This document shows positions 52,802-61,712 of a stretch of DNA of 64,000 bases, in pieces. Made by a program: the position numbers and the translations under genes. Below the pieces are notes generated by a model. It did no database searches, was not told the DNA's origin, and saw nothing but the letters and a program-made list of their open reading frames with translations. Position 1 is the stretch's first letter; each line of letters opens with the position of its first letter. Source of the stretch: CAYWFU01 sp964457585 (GTDB lineage Bacteria; JACRDZ01); contig CAYWFU010000001.1 in NCBI GenBank assembly GCA_964457585.1, forward strand, positions 1 through 64,000, written 5' to 3'.

Positions 52802-53710
52802 ATGTTAGAACTTGTCGTCCCTGCACCTGATTATAATACAGCTTTAATCGCAATTAAATCCGGCGCTGATTCTATTTATGCGCCTATTGAAAATATAGTT
52901 AATCTCCGTTTTAAAGCACCGTTTTTTAATTTAAGCAATCTAAAAAAAATTATAAGCAAAGCACATAGAAACGATAAGAAGGTTTATGCAGTATTAAATC
53001 AATCTGTTTCAGAAGAAAATTTTATTTTTTTTTGTGAAACAATTGAACGTCTTATCATACTTGGAATTGATGGAATAGTTCTGGGGGATATCGGATTAAT
53101 CAAGTGGGCAAGAGAACATTTTAAAAGATATACTGTTAAAATAATTGCTTCGAGTGTAATGGGTATTGTAAATAAATATGATATAACTTTTATTGAGAAA
53201 TTAGGGTTGGACAGGATTATTATCCCGCGTCTTGTTACAGGCGAAGGGCTTGCTGATATATGCAATGCTTCTTCTAGTGAGATTGAAATTTATGTTCATG
53301 GGAATTTATGCCCATCATGGGATGGAGCTTCATGCAGACTAATTCATTTATATAATAATACCCTTAACAATATCTGTATTAGCAAAGACCCATCATTCAC
53401 TCCCTGTTTGAAAAAATTTTATCTGCATCAAAAAAACAATAACAAGAACCTGTGGGAAACGATTGTACAATGCGACATTGCGCTTATCCCATGGTTTAAC
53501 AAAATCGGGATTACGAGTCTTAAAATAATACCGGCGAATATTTCCCCTTTTTATATAAAGAAAGTCATTAATATCTGGCGTGAAGCTTTAGACAGCTATT
53601 ATAATGATCCTGACAACTGGAAAATAAAAGATAGCTGGATACAAGCTTTGCAAATGATACATCATTTACCTCTGCGAATGGATATGTATTATCTTGGGAG
53701 GAATTTTTAA
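52802..53710 (+). CDS. Peptidase U32-family protein (UbiU/YhbU-like)
   Basis: This 302-aa protein has the U32 barrel start (LVVPAPDYNTALIAIKSGAD then SIYAP), VYAVLNQSVSEEN, GIDGIVLGDIGLIKWA and the diagnostic E-x-x-V-H-G stretch (EIEIYVHGNLCPSWDGASCR). The Cys residues LCPSWDGASC and FTPCLKK fit the [4Fe-4S]-binding set of UbiU/UbiV-type members. Those work as a heterodimer in oxygen-independent hydroxylations; other U32 members act on tRNA or collagen. The next gene begins at the base after its stop and looks like the second subunit. The reaction here is not known. Confidence 0.8.
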   Translation: MLELVVPAPDYNTALIAIKSGADSIYAPIENIVNLRFKAPFFNLSNLKKIISKAHRNDKKVYAVLNQSVSEENFIFFCETIERLIILGIDGIVLGDIGLIKWAREHFKRYTVKIIASSVMGIVNKYDITFIEKLGLDRIIIPRLVTGEGLADICNASSSEIEIYVHGNLCPSWDGASCRLIHLYNNTLNNICISKDPSFTPCLKKFYLHQKNNNKNLWETIVQCDIALIPWFNKIGITSLKIIPANISPFYIKKVINIWREALDSYYNDPDNWKIKDSWIQALQMIHHLPLRMDMYYLGRNF

Positions 53711-54499
53711 ATGAAGCTTATAGCAGCAGCTTATACTCTTGATGATATATCTTTTTATAAGGATATTCCAATAGATATTATCAGATTTGGAGAACCGGAT
53801 TGCTTTTATCGTGTTATTAAAAATTGGCCTATTGAAAATATTTCAAAGGCAATTGAAATAATTCAGAGCTCAAATAAAATACCTCAATTTCAATTTCTTA
53901 ATTCACCGGTAAATCGTGATGAAACAAATTATCTGACTAAAGTTATAAGGACATTCCCGGAACTTACAATAAAATTGGAGACTTATGGCTTTATTAATAT
54001 AAAAAATAAAAAAATCGCAGGAAATGGGCTTAAAATATTTAACAGGCAAAGTTTAAAAATAATAAAAAAAAGAAACTTCGAAGCATTCAGTGTTCCGTCT
54101 GATTTTACACCGGTTGAAGTCAATAAATTTAAAAAAAATCTTGAGGAAGAAAAAATTCAAGCAGGATTAGAATATTATTTTTATGGGCATAAAGAACTTT
54201 TATATAGCTGGCAATGTTTTTTAAAAAAATGGGAATCTAATCCGCATTTACTGGAAATTGAATGCAGTCATATTTGTAATAAGCAAAAATTTATCCTTAC
54301 TGATTCGAATAATCCAAAAATATCTTTCGCTGTTTTAGGGAACACTATTGTCACAGCTAATCCTGAAAATAAAATTGAACAATTAAAAGATTATTCTGAT
54401 GCTGGAATTACACAAATTCTTCTTAATTTCAGATTTGAAAATAGAGAAAAAATAAAAATAATAGTTGAGGAATATGTAAATAGAGTTAAAGATCAATAA
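53711..54499 (+). CDS. Second U32-like protein (UbiV/YhbV-like partner)
   Basis: This 262-aa protein begins immediately after the previous stop codon. It has a U32-barrel-like pattern but a shortened one (IDIIRFGEPDCFYRVIKNWP, IPQFQFLNSPVNRDETNYLT, ISFAVLGNTIVTANPENKIE, GITQILLNFRFENREKIKII). It matches the general layout of the smaller partner in UbiU/UbiV-like pairs, with scattered Cys (DCFY, QCF, ECSHIC). Similarity is weak, so the assignment rests largely on the tandem arrangement. Confidence 0.55.
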   Translation: MKLIAAAYTLDDISFYKDIPIDIIRFGEPDCFYRVIKNWPIENISKAIEIIQSSNKIPQFQFLNSPVNRDETNYLTKVIRTFPELTIKLETYGFINIKNKKIAGNGLKIFNRQSLKIIKKRNFEAFSVPSDFTPVEVNKFKKNLEEEKIQAGLEYYFYGHKELLYSWQCFLKKWESNPHLLEIECSHICNKQKFILTDSNNPKISFAVLGNTIVTANPENKIEQLKDYSDAGITQILLNFRFENREKIKIIVEEYVNRVKDQ

Positions 54500-54524
54500 G
54501 ACACTCTCTTTAAAAATAATCCTT

Positions 54525-56951
54525 TTATGGATTTACAAAAGCGTATATTTCTCTATAGTGGTTAAATGAATTCATAACTTTTTTAACGTAATTATGTGTT
54601 TCATCAAATTTTATATTTGAAATGAATTCATCCATATCTTCCTGATCAGAACATTTTTTTATCCAGCGCTTAACATTTAAATGACCGCCATTGTAAGCAG
54701 CTAATGTATGTAATTTATTCCCATTAAATTCATCAAGCAGATAACGTATATACCATATGCCCATTTTTATATTTGTTTCAGGATCATTAAGTGAATCAAC
54801 AGAAAATTTTTTCATACCAATCTGATGAGCTATAAATCTGCCGGTTTGCGGTATAATCTGCATTAATCCAATAGCATAAGCATGAGATTTTGCCTTAATT
54901 TTAAATCTGCTTTCTTCTCTTATAATGGCATAAACAAAAAGCGGGTCTATATCAAAATCTTTAGCATATTTTTCAACATATTCAGAAAAATAAGCCGGAT
55001 ATAAAAAAATTTTTAGAGCTTCTGGAAGGAATAACTCATCTTTTAGATAAATTCTATCTTTCTGATCTGTAATTAATCGAATAAGACTTTCAGTAACCTC
55101 AATTGCTTTGTAATACTGCTGGCTTTCTTTGCTGGCAATGATATATGTATAAAGTAAATCAATATCCTTATAATCTATTCTGCGCAGTTTTTCTATTTCT
55201 TTGCCTGCTTCATCATATAAACCTAAAATCAGTAGTTCTTTGATGCTATTTAAATATTTCAATCTATTATTATATTTTTCTGTATAAGAATATTTAGATA
55301 TAAAAGAATCAAGCAGTTTATCGCTGGATATTTCTTTTTCATTGAATATTTCCGCCCAAATCTTTAATTCTTTGTATGATTTTTCAATATAATTTATTGA
55401 TTGCGAGTATAAATTAGAATTTTCATAAAGATAAATTACTTTTCTGAAATTTTCTATTGCTTTATCAAGCTGTTTTTTTTGATAATATGAAACTGCTAAA
55501 TCAAAATATTGTTTTTGTTCTTCCCATGAAAGACATTTGTATTTATTTAAATTAATCCAGTTTAACCTTTCACGCGCTCTAAAATAATAATAATTTTTAT
55601 TATTACTATTAACTGTAAGCATTCTCTTGTATGTATTGCTTGCAAAATCCCATTCTCCTAATTTTTCATAGCATTTCCCTGTCCAATAACGTGCATCAAT
55701 AGCATAATGGCTATTTGGGAAATAGCTGCATAATAATTCAAAATATTTTACTGCTTTTCTATGATTTTTTTTTTGACGATAGATGCTGGCTATTTGCCAG
55801 TATGCAGAATCGTTATACATACTCATTGGATATTTTTCAATTAATTGCAGAAAAGTGTCTATGCTATCTTCATATTTTCCTTTTGCTTCATAATATTCAG
55901 CTATTTTAAATAAAGCACTATCGCCAAAGCCGCTAAAAGAATGTTCAGTATCAATTTTTTTATATAACCATAAAGCACTATCGCCATTTCCAACTCTTAT
56001 ATATGAATTTGCCAGTTCAAATAGGGAATCAACATATGTTTCGCTTTCAGGGTATTTACTTATAGCTTCTTTAAAAAATTCCACAGCTTTCCAATAATTA
56101 TAACGTTTATAATAAGCTTTCCCCATCATATTATAACAATTGTCATTTAAGTCCTTATCCATATTTTTATCGATAATCTCTTTAAATTGTGCGATAGCTT
56201 CTTTATATGCACGTGAATAAAAATAAGCCATCCCTCTGTCCCATATATGGGAAGATTCAATTTTAAATTTATATGATGGATATTTTTTTTCAATGTATTT
56301 TATATTAGTTAATGATTTAATCGCATATTCACTTTTTGGATATAAAGAAATTGCCTTCTGATATGTTAATAATGCATCAGTCCAATTCATCATTAATTCA
56401 AATAAAATACCTTTTTCATAAAAAACCATTGCTGGATTCCAATATGGATACTTTTCGATAATTTTATTAATTTCATCAATTCCTTCACGATATTTTTTAT
56501 CTTTTTTAAAACATAATGCTCTATTATAGTAAGCATCGCATATATAAAAACTATTTGGATATTTTTCAATTAAAAGTCCATAATAATACACGGCATAATG
56601 ATACTTTTTAATATCTCTATAGCATTCAGCCATATTAAAAAGAGCATAATCAGCAAGTACAGTATCCCTTTGAGTAATCAGATAATAATAATCAATTGCT
56701 TTTGCAAACATTTTTACCTGATGATATGAGCGGGCAATTAAATATTGATAATTTAAGGGGATTTCTACTGTTGATATTTCTTTCAATTCCTGTATTTCAT
56801 AATCATTCTCAATAAGCTGCACAGCTTGCGTATATTTGCGTTCTTTATATAAATCTTTCAATTTTGCCAATTTAATATTCAAATTAGAGGCTAATGAGAT
56901 ATTACTCAGAAATAATAAATTTATAATAAATACAATAATTGACTTTTTCAT
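54525..56951 (-). CDS. Soluble lytic transglycosylase with long TPR region
   Basis: This 808-aa protein has a signal peptide (residues 1-21), more than a dozen tetratricopeptide repeats (about 25-600, e.g. FNMAECYRDIKKYHYAVYYY, DSAYWQIASIYRQKKNHRKA), and a C-terminal SLT domain (about 660-790). The catalytic Glu is in AIIREESRFKIKAKS, followed by AIGLMQIIPQTG and TLAAYNGG, the standard lysozyme-like motifs. It cleaves peptidoglycan to anhydro-muropeptides in the periplasm. The TPR part is longer than the helical ring of E. coli Slt70, suggesting a scaffold role. It is convergent with the U32 pair. Confidence 0.93.
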   Translation of the reverse strand: MKKSIIVFIINLLFLSNISLASNLNIKLAKLKDLYKERKYTQAVQLIENDYEIQELKEISTVEIPLNYQYLIARSYHQVKMFAKAIDYYYLITQRDTVLADYALFNMAECYRDIKKYHYAVYYYGLLIEKYPNSFYICDAYYNRALCFKKDKKYREGIDEINKIIEKYPYWNPAMVFYEKGILFELMMNWTDALLTYQKAISLYPKSEYAIKSLTNIKYIEKKYPSYKFKIESSHIWDRGMAYFYSRAYKEAIAQFKEIIDKNMDKDLNDNCYNMMGKAYYKRYNYWKAVEFFKEAISKYPESETYVDSLFELANSYIRVGNGDSALWLYKKIDTEHSFSGFGDSALFKIAEYYEAKGKYEDSIDTFLQLIEKYPMSMYNDSAYWQIASIYRQKKNHRKAVKYFELLCSYFPNSHYAIDARYWTGKCYEKLGEWDFASNTYKRMLTVNSNNKNYYYFRARERLNWINLNKYKCLSWEEQKQYFDLAVSYYQKKQLDKAIENFRKVIYLYENSNLYSQSINYIEKSYKELKIWAEIFNEKEISSDKLLDSFISKYSYTEKYNNRLKYLNSIKELLILGLYDEAGKEIEKLRRIDYKDIDLLYTYIIASKESQQYYKAIEVTESLIRLITDQKDRIYLKDELFLPEALKIFLYPAYFSEYVEKYAKDFDIDPLFVYAIIREESRFKIKAKSHAYAIGLMQIIPQTGRFIAHQIGMKKFSVDSLNDPETNIKMGIWYIRYLLDEFNGNKLHTLAAYNGGHLNVKRWIKKCSDQEDMDEFISNIKFDETHNYVKKVMNSFNHYREIYAFVNP

Positions 56952-57001
56952 AATTGCTCCAAACTTTTATACTCAGCGAATTTATAACCTCGCTGAGTAT
57001 A

Positions 57002-59218
57002 TTATATATCGATATTTTCCGGTAAATTCTTTATCATTATTACTTCTGTCCCTTTATTTGGGATAACATTAAATTTCACTTCATCCATAAATCCTTTAAT
57101 TAAAAGAATCCCTCTTCCATGATCTGAAAAAATTACAGAATTATCACGAGGATCTTTTATTTTATTGACATCAAAGCCCTTGCCATGATCACGAACACTA
57201 ACAATGATTTTGTCTTTTTCCTTATAATAATAAACCCCGATCCATTCTTCCTTATCAAAATCTGAACCATAACTTATCGCATTTATAACAGCTTCTTTAA
57301 CAGCAACAGTCCATTCGTATACTGTATCATCATCAAATCCTATCAGTTTTCCAAGTTCTTCAGTTATTACATCAATAGCAAAAACATAATCAAAAACTGC
57401 TCTGAGATTAATTTTCAATACTTTTTTATCTTTATTCTGCTCCTGAGGTATATCCTCAATAGATCTCTTAAAAAAAATATTTTCAATATCAACTTCATCA
57501 AAATTTATTGTAGATGTTATCATATTTTTTTCTTTCATAAGCTGTAAAATTTTCATTGTAGCTTTTTTTATTACTTCATCAAACCATTTATCCATATATG
57601 TTATTACCATTGTACCATGAAGAGCATCTCTGCATACTGATGTACATGAAGTTTCTATCTCAGGATTATATTTAACATCAATAGTTAATAAAGTAATATC
57701 ATCATTCTGTTTTTCTTCTCCAGAAAAGCGCAGAACTTCATTATATATTGCATCTTTTATAAGATTAGCAGGTTTTTTGATATTTCTAAATACAGTACGG
57801 ATAAAACGCTCTTCGCCAAAAAGTATATTTTTAGAATTTTTAGCTTCAATAATACCATCAGTATAAAGTATAAGAAGATCGCTTTCCTGTAGTTGAATTA
57901 TATTTTCATTATATTCGATATCAGGGAATATTCCTAATATAAGATCTCCTGTTTTCAATGTTTCAAATGTACCTGTTTTTCGATGAAAAAGATAAAGTGG
58001 ATCATGCCCGGCGCTGGAATATGTCAGGCTAAAAGTTTTTTTATTAATTACACCGTAAAATAAACTGATAAAAATATCCGAATAAAGTTTATTATCAGCT
58101 ATAATAAGTTCATTAAGCTGTTTTAATACTTTTTTTGGAGAAGTTTCATTCATAGCCTCAATTTTCAAAAAACTTCTCAGCATAATCATAAGCAGATTTG
58201 CCGGGATACCTTTGCCGGATACATCTCCGATAGTTACAACTATTGCATCTTTTTCTTTAATATCAATAACATCACAATAATCACCGCCTAAATCGCTTGC
58301 AGGTGCTGATAATACTTCAATATCAAGTCCGATTATATTCGGCAGTTTTTTTGGTAAAAGCTGTATTTGTATTTCACGAGCTATTTCCATCTGCTGATCA
58401 ATATTTTTTTTATCGAGTGATTCTTGTGTCAGCCGAGTGTGTTCTATAGTAGTTGCCGCCTGACTTGCAAGAATTGTCAGTAAATTAAGATCACTTTCTG
58501 TAAATAATTCATTTGAATTTTTGTTGTTTACATTTAAAACTCCAATTACTTTCCCTTTTGTTACAAGAGGAACACTTAATAATGATTTAGTCGCATATTT
58601 TTTACTGCTTTTTCTTTTAAATCTGCCGTCTTTTTCAATATCCTGAATCAGGAGCGGTTGTCCATGCAAAGCTACCCAGCCGCTTATTCCTTCACCTATT
58701 TTCATGCGCCTTTTCATTAATATTACATTTATACCGGCTGCTATTTTAATTATTAATTCATTTGTTTTTGGATCTATTAACATCAATGAAACTGTTTCAG
58801 CCTTAATGGTTTCTTTGCATGACGTTACTATTAATTCCAGAACTTCATCCATAATAAATTTAGTATTCATTGCCTGACAGATTTGATTTACAGCTGATAG
58901 TTCCTGTATTCTTTTATTCAATCCATTTTGCGTCTCAGATACATTTCTCAGCATGGAATTAAAATTATTTGCAAGAGTCCCGATTTCATCTCTAGAATGA
59001 AAACTAACTTCTGAAGTAATAATCCCATTTTTGAAATTTTCAATTTTTTTAATAATTTCCAGCAAAGGCCGCGCAATAAAAAATTTAACCAATCCCCAGA
59101 CAGCAAATACTATAAAAAAACAAATTAAAAATTTATTAGCTTCAAAAATAAAATATGAGATTAATAGCAATATGCTTATTATAGAAACAAATTTAATTTC
59201 AAGTTTTGTTATTTGCAT
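57002..59218 (-). CDS. HAMP-GAF-SpoIIE phosphatase fused to a HATPase anti-sigma-type kinase
   Basis: The 738-aa product has two N-terminal membrane helices (about 10-48), a HAMP domain, a GAF domain (about 115-265: GEGISGWVALHGQPLLIQDI), a coiled linker, and a PP2C/SpoIIE phosphatase (about 285-500: SDLGGDYCDVID, IGDVSGKGIPANL, LYTDGIIEAKN, NDDITLLTID with the metal aspartates). At the end is a GHKL/HATPase_c domain (about 620-735: VKEAVINAISYGS, DHGKGFD, DHGRGILLI). This joins an RsbU-like phosphatase and an RsbW-like kinase in one protein, implying control of an anti-sigma antagonist not seen nearby. AGGA precedes the ATG. Confidence 0.92.
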   Translation of the reverse strand: MQITKLEIKFVSIISILLLISYFIFEANKFLICFFIVFAVWGLVKFFIARPLLEIIKKIENFKNGIITSEVSFHSRDEIGTLANNFNSMLRNVSETQNGLNKRIQELSAVNQICQAMNTKFIMDEVLELIVTSCKETIKAETVSLMLIDPKTNELIIKIAAGINVILMKRRMKIGEGISGWVALHGQPLLIQDIEKDGRFKRKSSKKYATKSLLSVPLVTKGKVIGVLNVNNKNSNELFTESDLNLLTILASQAATTIEHTRLTQESLDKKNIDQQMEIAREIQIQLLPKKLPNIIGLDIEVLSAPASDLGGDYCDVIDIKEKDAIVVTIGDVSGKGIPANLLMIMLRSFLKIEAMNETSPKKVLKQLNELIIADNKLYSDIFISLFYGVINKKTFSLTYSSAGHDPLYLFHRKTGTFETLKTGDLILGIFPDIEYNENIIQLQESDLLILYTDGIIEAKNSKNILFGEERFIRTVFRNIKKPANLIKDAIYNEVLRFSGEEKQNDDITLLTIDVKYNPEIETSCTSVCRDALHGTMVITYMDKWFDEVIKKATMKILQLMKEKNMITSTINFDEVDIENIFFKRSIEDIPQEQNKDKKVLKINLRAVFDYVFAIDVITEELGKLIGFDDDTVYEWTVAVKEAVINAISYGSDFDKEEWIGVYYYKEKDKIIVSVRDHGKGFDVNKIKDPRDNSVIFSDHGRGILLIKGFMDEVKFNVIPNKGTEVIMIKNLPENIDI

Positions 59219-59444
59219 TTGTTTATCCTATTCAATTTAAGCTGCTGTTAATAATATAAGACTTTTTCAGCGTATTTTCAAGGAGTAGTGAAATAGTAAT
59301 CCTTTATTTGATCAAAAAATTTATTATTGCCTCTTAATAATATTTCATTGTATAATCAATTATTATGTAATTAAAAAATTTATTTAAGCCTTCTTCCATC
59401 TTGATATAAATTTAATATTTAAAGTTTTTTATAGGAGTAAATTT

Positions 59445-59733
59445 ATGAAATATTCAGAGAAAATAAAACCAAATAACTTTTCCTAAAAATCACACATCCG
59501 CTATTATGAAAGAAGTTACTTCAACATCAACACCGATTATAATAACTCATAATGGAGAGGCAAAATTAGTAATTCAAGATATTAAAATTTATGAAGAACA
59601 TAAAAATGCTTTAACTTTATTAAAGATGCTTGCTCAAAGCATGAAAAGTATGAAAAACAGAAAATATAAAACAGTAAAGAATTCTTTTAATGCAGTTAGA
59701 GAAAAAATACATAAAACTTATGAAAAAGTATAA
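59445..59733 (+). pseudogene. Frameshifted Phd/YefM-type antitoxin
   Basis: ATG 59445 behind AGGAG reads MKYSEKIKPN then hits TAA. Removing one A from CCAAATAAC (about 59469) gives MKYSEKIKPITFPKNHTSAI followed by MKEVTSTSTPIIITHNGEAK and LVIQD, the normal opening of a Phd/YefM antitoxin (K-P-[IV]-[ST]-x-x-K...IxxV...P.IITxNGxAxxV). The rest, to 59733, is a helical C-terminus. A frame shift in the DNA-binding end should abolish the product, unless translation starts at the internal ATG 59506. Confidence 0.7.
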
Positions 59734-59764
59734 AGTATTTATTTCTGGAAGAATTATTGTTTAA
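59720..59764 (+). pseudogene. ParE/RelE-type toxin remnant (first 14 codons)
   Basis: ATG 59720, overlapping the antitoxin end, reads MKKYKVFISGRIIV and stops. 'YKVxIS..' is the usual opening strand of ParE/RelE toxins, and the 14-bp overlap with the antitoxin is typical. The remaining ~80 codons are gone, so the toxin is dead. Confidence 0.5.
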
Positions 59765-59808
59765 TAGACTTTTAAAAATTTGAAATAGATGAGGAACTCT
59801 GCTGTAGA

Positions 59809-59931
59809 ACCGCAGGGTCAATACCTTTGACCGCAGGGTATCTTCTGTCTCTAATATGAAAATTATTATTATATTCGTACCAATTCATCCCTGCATTAAA
59901 ATGCAGGGTATTCTTGACACTTCCAGATAAA
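59809..59931. repeat. Short repeats: ACCGCAGGGT pair, CCCTGCAT hairpin and the 23-bp shared repeat
   Basis: ACCGCAGGGT occurs at 59809-59818 and 59830-59839. CCCTGCAT (59889-59896) pairs with ATGCAGGG (59901-59908). The shared repeat TATTCTTGACACTTCCAGAT follows at 59909. The 'GCAGGGTAT(T)CTT' string occurs twice, suggesting one unit duplicated and inverted. Confidence 0.5.
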
Positions 59932-60013
59932 AAATTTGTTGAATTTTATTATAGGATTTCTCCTGAGATTTTGGAATTTATAAACTACTAAACAAAAGAA
60001 AGGGAAACGAATT

Positions 60014-60121
60014 ATGTAAAAAAAATTAATTTTATTAACTGTTGGAATTATTTTATCTGCTTTAGCTAAGAGATAGCCGACTTAATTTTGGATTTAAGGA
60101 AAAATGGTCTGCTGTTAAATA
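60014..60121 (+). pseudogene. Remnant of a secreted protein gene (signal peptide joined to a tail)
   Basis: ATG 60014 is followed directly by TAA, but the same frame then reads KKLILLTVGIILSALA, a textbook signal peptide, and stops at 60076. In another frame SRLNFGFKEKWSAVK and a stop follow. This looks like the two ends of a small envelope protein after internal deletion, with a stop at codon 2. Confidence 0.35.
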
Positions 60122-60183
60122 GGAATATAATTAATATTTTTAAAAAATTTATTATATAACATTTATACAAGGAGAGTGAAAAG

Positions 60184-60575
60184 ATGGTTAGTAAAAATGA
60201 AAAAATAACACAGGTTGCTTTTTGGATTTTTTTACTATTAGTTTATTTTTTACAGTACAGTTGTATGCGTTTAATGGTAGCAGGAAAGGATTTGTTTTAG
60301 GATTTGCCGGCGGTTTAAGTTATACATCTTATGAACATAAAGCAGCCAAGCTGGTTGAGCCAAAGCTAATGCGAGAGGTTACTGATACTTATCCCTACAA
60401 AGATTCTGGTGTAGGATTGGCAACAAATTTTATTTTAGGTTATGGATTTACAGATCAGTTTATTTTGCACTATACTAATAATGTTGCATGGTTTTTAAAA
60501 AGAGATATAGATTTCACATATGGAATTAGTCATATTAATACAGATTGTCTTATTAATTTTGGTATGATCAGATAA
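60184..60575 (+). pseudogene. Truncated, frameshifted outer-membrane barrel protein
   Basis: ATG 60184 (behind GGAG) reads MVSKNEK. Adding one A to the A6 run near 60200 continues NNTGCFLDFFTISLFFTVQL, YAFNGSRKGFVLGFAGGLSY and GLATNFILGYGFTDQFILHY to TGA/TAA near 60575. The signal peptide and glycine/aromatic alternation (LGFAGGLSY, LGYGFTDQFILHY) mark a small outer-membrane beta-barrel. It ends after ~125 residues, where such barrels run to 180-250, so the C-terminus is missing. It runs straight into the propeller remnant below. Confidence 0.6.
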
Positions 60576-61546
60576 AAAAGGAGACTATTATGGTGAAACT
60601 TACGAATTTTATGTAAATGGAGACCAAACAATAGATATAGATATAAATACCCTCACACAAGTCCAGACTAATTTTGACGGATCTGTTCAGAAGCTGACTT
60701 ACATAAACAGTTTTGCTGAAAATGATTATGGAGACTGGAATACATATGCAGAAAAAAAATATCCTCCAATCTCAATCATAGCGGATAAAAACGGAAATCT
60801 TTATGTATCGGATAATTCTGAAACCATTCGCAAATATGATATGAATAGAAATCTTCTTTATACGTTCGACCGGGCTTCAGAAATTTACGGACTTCATCTT
60901 CAGTTTGATACTAACGGAAATCTTGTTGTTTACCGTCGTTCAGACAGTCGAATAGTGAAATATCAAGGGACAACGGCAAATATATTAACCTCTATTACAG
61001 TTCCTTCATTTCAGTATAATGAGGAAAGACTGAAAAGAATAGCCCTGGACAGCCAGAATAATCTGTTTGTGATCTATGATAATTATGACACAAATTCCAC
61101 ATCTACAATGGAAATCCGAAAATATAGCGCTGATTTCCAAACCACTATTGCTTCAATGACAGGGATAGCAAATGATTTTCCACATAAAGAATATAATGAT
61201 ATGTGGATAACTACTATCGCAATTGATGATAATAACCGGTTGTATGTGAATAATCTTTGGCATGACTCAGTAAAAGTTCTGGACTCAAAAGGCGTACTTA
61301 TTGCCAGAACGTATCAAAACGATAAACCAGGCATAAGGGCTTGCGACGAAATAACTGTAACAAATTTATTATAAAAAAAATCATATAGGAACGCATGAAA
61401 ATATTTAAATTGTTACAGTTATTTCGTCGCAAGCCCTAACTGATGGCCAAATGAATGGACCGTTGGGTGTATGCATCTCAAATGGGAAGCTTTATGTTAC
61501 AGAAATCAATAATCACAGGATTTCTATTTTTGATGTGTTGCCGTAA
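60568..61546 (+). pseudogene. NHL/beta-propeller protein: start lost, C-terminus split by a MITE
   Basis: The frame is open from 60568 without a start codon. It encodes propeller blades of NHL type (ISIIADKNGNLYVSDNSETI, LKRIALDSQNNLFVIYDNYD, TTIAIDDNNRLYVNNLWHDS). It stops at 61374 inside a 100-bp element inserted at 61337-61436. Deleting the element and one TAA copy restores NDKPGI-TDGQMNGPLGVC then ISNGKLYVTEINNHRISIFD to the stop at 61544-61546, a complete final blade. The N-terminus and signal peptide are missing; the 5' end is fused to the barrel remnant. Such proteins are usually secreted or surface-attached. Confidence 0.75.
61337..61436. mobile_element. 100-bp MITE with 27-bp perfect terminal repeats and TAA target duplication
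   Basis: The first 27 bp (61337-61363, GGGCTTGCGACGAAATAACT...) are exactly inverted at 61410-61436. TAA flanks both ends (61334-61336, 61437-61439). Its removal together with one TAA restores the reading frame of the propeller gene, so the boundaries are supported by coding evidence. The 46-bp interior is AT-rich and non-coding. Confidence 0.88.
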
Positions 61547-61567
61547 TAATAAAGAACCCTGTGGCAG

Positions 61568-61667
61568 AGGCACATAGGCACAAAGTAAAAACAGTTCAAA
61601 AGCATAAAAGCACCTATTTTTTTAATCTTAAAACTTTGTGCCTTTGCTACTTTGTACCTTTGTGCCT
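61568..61667. repeat. Palindrome built from reiterated GGCACAAAG words
   Basis: AGGCACATAGGCACAAAGTA (61568-61587) faces TACTTTGTACCTTTGTGCCT (61648-61667), and a further AAACTTTGTGCCTTTGC lies in between. The arms are tandem variants of a 9-12 nt word, as in the elements at 6076, 51092 and 51282. No ORF or T tract is present. Confidence 0.6.
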
Positions 61668-61712
61668 AATTTTTCAATTCCCTGTGCTTTAAAATATCAT
61701 GCTGAACTTGTT

